From the NCBI GenBank assembly GCA_027483285.1, contig JAIXUZ010000010.1, positions 1-5,296 on the forward strand: 5,296 nucleotides of DNA, read 5' to 3'. Positions within the stretch are counted from its first letter, which is position 1, and every line of letters starts with the position of its first letter. A program made the translations under genes and the position numbers. Shown one piece after another: positions 1 through 5,296 of the stretch. The DNA comes from Bacteroidota bacterium (GTDB lineage Bacteria > Bacteroidota > Bacteroidia > CAMBQF01). The notes under the pieces were generated by a model, which saw nothing but the letters and a program-made list of their open reading frames with translations, was not told the DNA's origin and ran no database searches.

Positions 1-1373
1 CAAAATTCCTTATCCCTAAAGATGCTATTTACAGCGTAAACTTTAAGTACGAGCGCGATGTTGACCAACTGGACCTTACTGTAAACAAAGGCTACCGTAC
101 TATCGAAATTGATTACAGCTACTTAGGTTCTGCCAACATTGAGAAGTTTTACGATACTGCTAAGCGCGATAAAAACGGTTTCCTTACTGAGTTTATGGTG
201 AGCGAGGTTAAACCGCATACTATCCATAATAACTACTTAGAAAAAACCGCAACAGGCTACAACTTAAACTTAGTGGGCGAAGACAGCTACAGCAAAAATG
301 TAGCCTCCTCTCCTCCGTCTGTTTCGGGCAATGGCTTGTACATAAGCGGCGGCTATTACTCACGTTATTTTTACGGGTTTGACAAAGCAACAGGCAAAAA
401 CATGTGGGGCGTAGAACTGGCCGATGGCGGGGCTTCTGCTACGGTGTCAGACAGCGGCGTGGTGTTGGTTATAACACAGTCGTGCACACTGTATGCACTT
501 GACGAGAATGATGGCAAACCACTATGGAGCAAGTGGCTGGGCAGCAGCATGTACTCTACCCCAACCGTTTCCAATGGCAAGGTTTACGCCGTTTACCCCG
601 ACGATTTATATACCTATGGCAAAGAAAACAAAGGCGATTATGTATTGGTATGCTTTGGATTGAAGAAAGGCGATATACAATGGCAACAACGCATTGGCGG
701 GAATGTGAAGGGCTCTCCTGTGTTTGCCAACGGCAATGTTTACTTAGCCAATAACACCGGTATGGTGTATGCTTTTGAAGGCAAGAGCGGTAAAGAAATT
801 GCCAGGAAACAACTGAACCCTATTTCTTCTCCAACGGTAGTGGGCAACAATCTGGTTATAGCAACCAAAAAAGGCAACGATTCTAAAGAACTGGGACTGT
901 ACAACGCCACAACATTGGCATTAGTTAAAAAGCTGCCCGGTAGCGCCCTCCTTAACAAAGAAGACGATGGCTCTATCGGCGAAATGAACGACGACGAAGG
1001 CCGTGCATTATCATACAAAGGCAAGTATTACTACGCCCTTAAGCAAACCGTTTATTGTACCGATGCTACAGGCAACACCGTTTGGAGCAAGCCTATTGGT
1101 GCCGATTGTAACACTATGCCTGTTGTAGCAGGCGGTAAAATTGTGGTTGCCGATGATAACGGCAAAGTGCAGTTACTATCAGCTACCGATGGCTCTGTAG
1201 TTAAAACCTACAACCTGGGCAGCCCTATATTTTCGCAGCCTGTGGTAACCAACGGGATAATATATGCGGCTACTAAAACCGGCACCATGATATCACACAA
1301 AACAGGCGATACAAGCCTTAACGGTTGGGCCATGTGGGGCGGCAATGCAGGGCATAATACTGTTGTAGAGTAG
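1..1373 (+). CDS. PQQ-like beta-propeller repeat protein, 5'-truncated by the window edge
   Basis: The frame is open from base 3 to the TAG at 1371-1373, giving 456 visible residues. The ATG at 195 is an internal methionine, because the 64 codons before it read as normal protein (for example IPKDAIYSVNFKYERD), so the true start lies outside the window. From visible residue ~103 to ~435 there are about eight repeats of roughly 35-50 residues. Each has a 'SP.V..G.VY' strand and most have a turn such as YGFDKATGKNMW, YALDENDGKPLW or YCTDATGNTVW, the pattern of PQQ-like (BamB/quinoprotein-type) propellers. The C-terminal GWAMWGGNAGHN probably closes the ring. The first ~100 visible residues are not propeller-like and I do not recognise them; they could be the end of another domain. 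I see no adjacent-cysteine pair like that of PQQ alcohol dehydrogenases, so cofactor binding is not supported. Such propellers are usually exported, but the N-terminus that would show this is missing. Family call firm; function unknown. Confidence 0.85.
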   Translation, partial: KFLIPKDAIYSVNFKYERDVDQLDLTVNKGYRTIEIDYSYLGSANIEKFYDTAKRDKNGFLTEFMVSEVKPHTIHNNYLEKTATGYNLNLVGEDSYSKNVASSPPSVSGNGLYISGGYYSRYFYGFDKATGKNMWGVELADGGASATVSDSGVVLVITQSCTLYALDENDGKPLWSKWLGSSMYSTPTVSNGKVYAVYPDDLYTYGKENKGDYVLVCFGLKKGDIQWQQRIGGNVKGSPVFANGNVYLANNTGMVYAFEGKSGKEIARKQLNPISSPTVVGNNLVIATKKGNDSKELGLYNATTLALVKKLPGSALLNKEDDGSIGEMNDDEGRALSYKGKYYYALKQTVYCTDATGNTVWSKPIGADCNTMPVVAGGKIVVADDNGKVQLLSATDGSVVKTYNLGSPIFSQPVVTNGIIYAATKTGTMISHKTGDTSLNGWAMWGGNAGHNTVVE

Positions 1374-1386
1374 CAGCCCCACTCCC

Positions 1387-1420
1387 TAAATCCCTCTCCC
1401 CGAAGGAGAGAGGGACTTTA
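1387..1420. terminator. Hairpin between convergent genes; probable bidirectional terminator, possibly a dispersed repeat
   Basis: TCCCTCTCCCC (1391-1401) pairs with GGAGAGAGGGA (1405-1415) across a GAA loop: 11 positions with one C-A mismatch (1399/1407). The stem can be prolonged by TAAA (1387-1390) with TTTA (1417-1420) if C1416 bulges. It sits in the 53-bp gap between two convergent stop codons, where a terminator for both strands is expected. There is only a short T run (1417-1419) on the plus strand and a short one on the other (AAA at 1388-1390), so it is not a textbook intrinsic terminator. The motif 'CCCTAAATCCC...GGGACTTT' resembles intergenic repeats I recall from Bacteroidota genomes, but copy number cannot be judged from one window. 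Confidence 0.6.
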
Positions 1421-1426
1421 ATCCTA

Positions 1427-2104
1427 TTACTCCAGCGCTATTTTTCGAGGGTTTTTCTTAAAATTTAATGCTGCGCGAACCTGTATCTGCACATTGTGGT
1501 TATCGCCATTTAACAAGGTGTTTACCGCATATCTGTTGTAATGGTAATAAAAGCCCCATGTAAATGAAAAAGGCTCACTATAAGCGCCTTCTACCTCAAA
1601 GCCCGCTTTAAACGAATACACAAAATATTGCCCAATATCATTAGTAGCATTATACGCAACACCTCTTGTACCATTGGGTCTTTTAGACTCTGCAAATGCG
1701 TAGCCTGGTCCTAACCCAACAACAGGATATATTTTATATTCGTCATTGCCGCGAGACATAACTAGTACATTAAATTTTATGTTGAACAGTGCTTCTAAAG
1801 AATGTAACCTGTAGGTATAATCATAATAGCCATCTGCAGGGTAAAACAAACTGTCTTTGATAAAAAGGTTACGTTGGTATTTGCAATAGCCCAAGCCGGC
1901 TTCCATCAATACACGTTTGGTTATGCTTTTGTGCCCCACAATACCTGCATGTATTCGCGATTGTGCACGTACATCATTCTTTGCTGCTTTAAAGTCGTAT
2001 GCAAAATACCCACCTACCGATGCATAAGGCGCAGGCGTTAACTGCCCCGCTGCTGTAAAAGCTAACAACAAGCATACTAAGCAGGTATATAAACGCGTAA
2101 GCAT
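1427..2104 (-). CDS. Secreted hypothetical protein, probable small outer-membrane beta-barrel
   Basis: This 225-residue protein begins with a clear signal peptide: MLTR, then a hydrophobic core LYTCLVCLLLAFTA, and a probable signal peptidase I site around AAGQ (residues ~18-21). The cysteines at 8 and 11 lie within the core and do not form a lipobox. The mature part alternates hydrophobic/aromatic and polar residues in short strands (for example YASVGGYFAYDF, HAGIVGH, MEAGLGYCKY, YPVVGLGPGYAF, SFKAGFEVEGAY, FTWGFYYHYNRY, VQIQVRAALNF) separated by charged loops, as in 8- to 10-stranded outer-membrane barrels of the porin-like/PorT type. It ends KIALE rather than in an aromatic residue; the likely last strand is VQIQVRAALNF. 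The ATG lies 17 bp after the ndpA stop on the same strand, so the two are probably co-transcribed. No Shine-Dalgarno sequence precedes it, and I see no convincing promoter of its own. Ligand and exact family are unknown; a periplasmic beta-rich protein is the alternative. Confidence 0.72.
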   Translation of the reverse strand: MLTRLYTCLVCLLLAFTAAGQLTPAPYASVGGYFAYDFKAAKNDVRAQSRIHAGIVGHKSITKRVLMEAGLGYCKYQRNLFIKDSLFYPADGYYDYTYRLHSLEALFNIKFNVLVMSRGNDEYKIYPVVGLGPGYAFAESKRPNGTRGVAYNATNDIGQYFVYSFKAGFEVEGAYSEPFSFTWGFYYHYNRYAVNTLLNGDNHNVQIQVRAALNFKKNPRKIALE

Positions 2105-2121
2105 ACTGTAATATACTAAAA

Positions 2122-3153
2122 CTACTCTTCTTCCGAATAGTAAATCTTGTAGAATTTGCGCCCATCGGGTTCGGTGCCTTTTTCTATCAGCTTCCTGTCG
2201 CCGTGAATGTAGATGTGAAAATTCTTATCCAGCTTTAGCACGCTTTTAAAAATCTTAGCCTGCTTTTTTACCGCCTGGTTACTTATTTCAAAGCTATCCT
2301 GTATCTCAACGTTGTTGTTCTCTTTATAATCATCGTAAAACGATTTAAACGAGCTTATCACCTCCTTATCACCAAAAATCTCTTTCTCAAACTCGTCTTT
2401 GTCAAATACATCGTTTTTCTTAAAAAACTCAATGCTTTTGTTCAACATATCAATCTGGCGGGGCTTATCTATCTCAAAATCTTCGGGCAGTTGTTTTACC
2501 ACAAAGGTTTTGGCTATCTGCAAAAAGTTTTTCGTGTTGTGGAACTCATCGCTAACGGGCTTCACCTTCAAAAAATCATCCTTCCAGTACACCGCGTCGG
2601 CGCTGTTGGCCTTGTCAATTATCAGCACCCGGTAGCCGTCTTTTTCTTCGGTATTAAAAATAAAGGCCGCCTTGTCAATTTTATCTATGTTGATGCCCTG
2701 CTCGCTCTGCATACTCAGGTCGCTCTCCATGGTTAGGAACGCCTGCATATTTTCCACTTTCAGTATCGCAATGGCGTTGGTACGGTTGCCTTTAATGTCC
2801 ACGTCCTTAATCATACCCACCAGCAGGTCGCCGGGCTTAATCATGGGGTGGTTGCTAACTTCGTACAGGTAGTGCGCAATGCTCACCGTCTTCGCGTGGA
2901 AGTCGCCATCGTTAAACATACGCTTGGCGTAGTTATACATGGGGTTTAGCGCCAGGTCGTCTTCAGTAAAATTAAAGCTATAATACTCCTCAGTTTTAAA
3001 ATGTGACAGGAAAAACCGTTGCAGCAGCACCCGCAGGTCCATGCTCTCTAAATCGAGCGCATCGGCCGATAGCTGGGTCCCTTCGTCATCGGCCTTATTG
3101 CCAATTTTATGTATAGAAGCTTGTTGTAAAAACGCGTCAGTAAAATCAAACAT
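2122..3153 (-). CDS. Nucleoid-associated protein, NdpA/YejK (37-kDa) family
   Basis: The 343-residue product is close in length to E. coli YejK/NdpA (about 335) and shows the same layout. An N-terminal region with 'ALDLESMDLRVLLQRFFLSHF' is followed by a central beta-rich block (residues ~108-135, 'MIKPGDLLVGMIKDVDIKG' then 'RTNAIAILKVE'), a charged region with 'FLQIAKTFVVKQ' and a K/E-rich helical stretch, and a C-terminal beta segment (HIYIHGDRKLIEKG ... FKIYY-like end, SEEE). Family members bind DNA and associate with the bacterial nucleoid; the biochemical role is poorly defined, and homologues also occur on plasmids and phages. I infer the family from the central block and the length, without an alignment. 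The start at 3151-3153 is preceded by TTTGCAGC rather than a ribosome-binding site, in keeping with Bacteroidota translation. It is divergent from carB and is followed 17 bp later by the outer-membrane barrel gene. Codon style matches its neighbours, so there is no sign of recent transfer. Confidence 0.8.
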   Translation of the reverse strand: MFDFTDAFLQQASIHKIGNKADDEGTQLSADALDLESMDLRVLLQRFFLSHFKTEEYYSFNFTEDDLALNPMYNYAKRMFNDGDFHAKTVSIAHYLYEVSNHPMIKPGDLLVGMIKDVDIKGNRTNAIAILKVENMQAFLTMESDLSMQSEQGINIDKIDKAAFIFNTEEKDGYRVLIIDKANSADAVYWKDDFLKVKPVSDEFHNTKNFLQIAKTFVVKQLPEDFEIDKPRQIDMLNKSIEFFKKNDVFDKDEFEKEIFGDKEVISSFKSFYDDYKENNNVEIQDSFEISNQAVKKQAKIFKSVLKLDKNFHIYIHGDRKLIEKGTEPDGRKFYKIYYSEEE

Positions 3154-3157
3154 GCTG

Positions 3158-3165
3158 CAAAGTAA
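3158..3165 (-). promoter_or_regulatory. Possible -7 element for ndpA (weak)
   Basis: On the minus strand this reads TTACTTTG followed by CAGC and the ndpA ATG. It keeps the CTTTGC part of the Bacteroidota -7 box (TAnnTTTG) but not the TA at the expected place, and there is no TTG about 19 bp upstream. If real, transcription would start almost at the ATG, making the mRNA nearly leaderless. A second candidate is TAACTTTT (3190-3197) with TTG at 3221-3223; its spacer of 23 bp is long, and it would give a leader of roughly 30 nt. Neither is strong. Confidence 0.3.
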
Positions 3166-3167
3166 GT

Positions 3168-3195
3168 TAAAAACGAAAAGCTAAAAGTGAAAAGT
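3168..3195. repeat. Tandem 7-bp direct repeats upstream of ndpA
   Basis: Plus-strand units are TAAAAAC (3168-3174), GAAAAGC (3175-3181), TAAAAGT (3182-3188) and GAAAAGT (3189-3195). All fit [TG]AAAA[AG][CT], and the last three are the closest to one another. The tract lies 15-42 bp ahead of the ndpA start codon, in the space where promoter elements would sit. It may be a short slippage-prone repeat or just A-rich promoter DNA; the copies are few and imperfect. Confidence 0.55.
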
Positions 3196-3240
3196 TATAC
3201 GTTTTAGAGTTAATCGTCGGCAACCCTTCTAAAGGCCCTC

Positions 3241-3319
3241 TCAAGAGGCAAAATAACTTCCGATCCCATACCGCTGGCTCCTGAATACTACTTTTCAACA
3301 TTGATAAATTGCCTCTTGA
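3241..3319. repeat. 11-bp perfect inverted repeat flanking the carB upstream region
   Basis: TCAAGAGGCAA (3241-3251) is the exact reverse complement of TTGCCTCTTGA (3309-3319). The arms are separated by 57 bp, a centre-to-centre distance of 68 bp. The right arm includes the TTG (3316-3318) of the carB promoter. The left arm lies next to a small palindrome of its own (CCTCT-CA-AGAGG, 3237-3248). The arrangement could be paired operator sites for a dimeric regulator, a remnant of a small insertion, or chance. Confidence 0.6.
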
Positions 3320-3345
3320 CAGAAAAGGCTTTTCGGCTATCTTTG
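3316..3345 (+). promoter_or_regulatory. Bacteroidota-type promoter for carB
   Basis: TTG at 3316-3318 (within CTTGACA) and TATCTTTG at 3338-3345 are separated by 19 bp. This matches the sigma-ABfr -33/-7 consensus TTG...TAnnTTTG at every fixed position. The predicted start of transcription is at about 3349-3351, leaving a leader of roughly 37 nt before the carB ATG. The spacer contains the 13-bp palindrome GAAAAG-G-CTTTTC (3322-3334), which could bind a regulator or be accidental. No riboswitch-sized leader or attenuator fits in the short untranslated region. Confidence 0.8.
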
Positions 3346-3349
3346 CACG

Positions 3350-3376
3350 ATGTTTCCTGTATGGTGCATCATTTAA
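3350..3376 (+). other. Minimal upstream reading frame in the carB leader
   Basis: ATG at 3350-3352 opens an 8-codon frame, MFPVWCII, ending at TAA 3374-3376, ten bases before the carB ATG and in a different frame. The ATG falls at the predicted transcription start, so if used it would be translated leaderless. The peptide has no run of a regulatory amino acid such as arginine. It may be chance; reported because its position is exact. Confidence 0.2.
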
Positions 3377-3386
3377 CTCCTGATGT

Positions 3387-5296
3387 ATGCCCAAAAATCC
3401 TAATATAAAGTCCGTTTTAATTATTGGTTCAGGCCCCATTATTATTGGCCAGGCCTGCGAATTTGACTACTCAGGCTCACAAGCCGCCCGTTCTCTGCGC
3501 GAAGAAGGTATTGAGGTAACGCTGATTAACAGCAACCCCGCTACCATTATGACCGATAAGGTAACGGCCGACCATGTGTACCTGGAGCCGCTTACCGTAC
3601 AGTCTATTGTTAAAATACTGGAAGAGCGTAACATTGATGCTGTGCTGCCTACCATGGGCGGGCAAACAGCCCTTAACCTTGCCATTAAGTGCGATGAGAT
3701 GGGCGTTTGGAAAAAGTACGGTGTTAAATTAATTGGTGTTGATATTGCCGCCATTGAAATTACCGAAAACCGCGAGAAATTCCGCCAGCTGATGATTGAT
3801 ATTGGCGTGGGTGTGGCACCGTCAGACACTGCCCACTCGTTTTTAGAGGGTAAAGAAATTGCGCAGCGCATTGGCTTCCCGCTGGTTATACGCCCGTCTT
3901 ACACCCTTGGCGGAACAGGTGCGGCCTTTGTACATACAAAAGAAGAGTTTGAAGCCAAGCTGGCCCGTGGCCTGCAGGCATCGCCCATACACGAGGTGCT
4001 TATTGACAAAGCTGTTTTAGGTTGGAAAGAATATGAGCTGGAATTGTTGCGCGATAATAACGACAACGTTACCATTATCTGCTCTATTGAGAACTTTGAC
4101 CCTATGGGTATACATACCGGCGATAGCATTACTGTTGCCCCGGCTATGACCCTGTCAGACACCACCTTTCAGGAGCTGCGCGATCAGGCTATTAAAATGA
4201 TGCGCGCCATTGGCAACTTTGCTGGTGGGTGTAATGTGCAGTTTGCCGTGCACCACGAAACGGAAGAGATTATTGCCATTGAAATTAACCCCCGCGTATC
4301 GCGTTCATCAGCCTTAGCATCTAAAGCAACAGGGTACCCTATTGCTAAAATAGCGGCTAAGCTGGCTATTGGTTATAACCTTGACGAACTAAAGAATCAG
4401 ATTACCAAGACTACATCGGCATTTTTTGAGCCTACGTTAGACTATGTAATTGTAAAAATACCCCGCTGGAACTTCAACAAATTTAAAGGCGGAAATAAAG
4501 AGCTTGGCCTGCAAATGAAAAGTGTGGGCGAGGCTATGGGCATTGGCCGCTCGTTCCAGGAGGCATTACAAAAAGCCTGTCAGAGCCTTGAGATTAGCCG
4601 TAATGGTTTAGGTGCCGATGGTAAAGAGCTCCGCAATATTGAGGAGTTGGAAGAAAGCCTGAAACGCCCGTCGTGGAACCGTTTATTCCATATTAAAGAC
4701 GCGTTGCAAATTGGCATGTCGCTAAAAACGGTTTACAAGCATACACTTATCGATCCCTGGTTCCTTAACCAGATAAACGATTTGGTAGAAACCGACCGCA
4801 ACATTGCCAACTATACAATTGATAATATCAGCAGGGAATTGCTGGTTGAAGCCAAACAAAAAGGCTACGCCGACCGCCAGATAGCACATTTGCTAAAATG
4901 CCTGGAGAGCGAGGTGTATAAAAAGCGCAACGAGATGGCCATTAAGCGCGTGTACAAAATGGTTGATACCTGCGCTGCCGAGTTTGAGGCCAAAACACCT
5001 TACTACTACTCTACGTTTGAAACCGAGAATGAGAGTGTGCGTTCTGAAAAGAAAAAAATCATTGTTTTAGGTAGCGGCCCTAACCGCATTGGGCAGGGCA
5101 TTGAGTTTGACTACAGTTGCGTGCATGGTGTATTAGCCGCTCGCGAGTGTGGCTACGAAACCATTATGATTAACTGCAACCCCGAGACGGTTTCTACAGA
5201 CTTTGACATATCAGACAAGCTGTATTTTGAGCCTGTTTTCTGGGAGCATATTTACGATATCATCCAGCATGAGCAGCCTGAGGGTGTTATCGTTCA
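3387..5296 (+). CDS. carB: Carbamoyl-phosphate synthase large subunit (3'-truncated by the window edge)
   Basis: CarB makes carbamoyl phosphate from bicarbonate, ATP and the ammonia released from glutamine by CarA, for pyrimidine and arginine synthesis in the cytoplasm. 636 complete codons are visible without frameshift, against about 1070 in the E. coli enzyme. The start is fixed by an in-frame TGA at 3381-3383 just upstream; it reads MPKNPNIKSVLIIGSGPIII. The first half holds the biotin-carboxylase-like fold with GQACEFDYSGSQA, then an ATP-grasp domain. Key residues occupy the same numbers as in E. coli CarB: R129, R169 (RPSYTLGGTG), E215 (GWKEYELE), E299, N301 and R303 (IEINPRVSRSSALASKATG). 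The oligomerisation domain follows (~400-553). The second, carbamate-phosphorylating half begins at ~558 with IIVLGSGPNRIGQGIEFDYS and is cut off, so the C-terminal allosteric MGS-like domain cannot be assessed. No carA lies directly upstream; carB has its own promoter. No Shine-Dalgarno sequence is present. Confidence 0.98.
   Translation, partial: MPKNPNIKSVLIIGSGPIIIGQACEFDYSGSQAARSLREEGIEVTLINSNPATIMTDKVTADHVYLEPLTVQSIVKILEERNIDAVLPTMGGQTALNLAIKCDEMGVWKKYGVKLIGVDIAAIEITENREKFRQLMIDIGVGVAPSDTAHSFLEGKEIAQRIGFPLVIRPSYTLGGTGAAFVHTKEEFEAKLARGLQASPIHEVLIDKAVLGWKEYELELLRDNNDNVTIICSIENFDPMGIHTGDSITVAPAMTLSDTTFQELRDQAIKMMRAIGNFAGGCNVQFAVHHETEEIIAIEINPRVSRSSALASKATGYPIAKIAAKLAIGYNLDELKNQITKTTSAFFEPTLDYVIVKIPRWNFNKFKGGNKELGLQMKSVGEAMGIGRSFQEALQKACQSLEISRNGLGADGKELRNIEELEESLKRPSWNRLFHIKDALQIGMSLKTVYKHTLIDPWFLNQINDLVETDRNIANYTIDNISRELLVEAKQKGYADRQIAHLLKCLESEVYKKRNEMAIKRVYKMVDTCAAEFEAKTPYYYSTFETENESVRSEKKKIIVLGSGPNRIGQGIEFDYSCVHGVLAARECGYETIMINCNPETVSTDFDISDKLYFEPVFWEHIYDIIQHEQPEGVIV

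Noticed and set aside
371..1024. Antisense frames (371-580, 740-1024) and an overlapping plus-strand frame (524-754) within the propeller gene
   Set aside because: They lie wholly inside a convincing repeat protein and their translations have no recognisable pattern or start signal.
195..1373. ATG at 195 as the start of the propeller gene
   Set aside because: The frame stays open to the left edge with protein-like codons, so this ATG is internal and the gene is truncated.
1..1373. Calling the propeller protein BamB or a PQQ-dependent dehydrogenase
   Set aside because: The repeats only show the fold; there is no adjacent-cysteine pair or other cofactor signature, and the N-terminus is missing.
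2399..2872. Plus-strand frames opposite ndpA
   Set aside because: Their coordinates lie inside the ndpA coding region on the other strand; the translations look like antisense noise, with no promoter.
3168..3195. CRISPR-like repeat array
   Set aside because: The units are 7 bp with no spacers; these are simple tandem repeats.
3361..3408. Second short frame (15 codons) overlapping the carB start
   Set aside because: It ends inside carB codon 7 and has no supporting signal; carB's own ATG is fixed by an in-frame stop just upstream.
3167..3439. 90-codon minus-strand frame across the divergent region
   Set aside because: It overlaps the carB promoter and the first codons of carB, and its translation is not protein-like; the region is better explained as regulatory DNA.
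3467..4165. Minus-strand frames of 62, 134 and 88 codons opposite carB
   Set aside because: They are antisense to a highly conserved gene whose catalytic residues all check out.
1..5296. tRNA, rRNA, insertion sequence, prophage or defence system
   Set aside because: No cloverleaf, rRNA core sequence, transposase or integrase motif, or defence-type domain was seen on either strand.

Overview
This window looks like an ordinary chromosomal segment from a member of the Bacteroidota. The evidence is a near-perfect Bacteroidota-type promoter (TTG, 19 bp, TATCTTTG), start codons without Shine-Dalgarno sequences, a protein set of matching flavour (Bacteroidota-type NdpA relative, small outer-membrane barrel, beta-propeller protein) and moderate GC. 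A Sphingobacteriales or Chitinophagales relative is plausible, but that is a guess from style, not a measurement.

Layout from left to right. A rightward gene entering from the left edge (to 1373) encodes the C-terminal 456 residues of a PQQ-like beta-propeller protein. A short G/C-rich hairpin at about 1387-1420 separates it from a convergent, leftward pair. That pair is a 343-residue nucleoid-associated protein of the NdpA/YejK family (2122-3153) followed 17 bp later by a 225-residue secreted protein, probably a small outer-membrane beta-barrel (1427-2104). A 233-bp divergent control region (3154-3386) follows. The rightward carB gene for the carbamoyl-phosphate synthase large subunit starts at 3387 and runs off the right edge, with 636 complete codons visible.

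The genes do not form one obvious pathway. carB serves pyrimidine and arginine synthesis, NdpA is chromosome-associated, and the two envelope-type proteins have no assignable substrate. The most structured non-coding DNA is the divergent region. It holds a strong carB promoter, a 13-bp palindrome inside that promoter's spacer, an 11-bp inverted repeat whose right arm covers the -33 element, a very short reading frame starting at the predicted transcription start, and a row of 7-bp direct repeats just upstream of ndpA. I see no mobile element, CRISPR array, tRNA, rRNA or defence locus, and nothing that amounts to a new multi-gene system.
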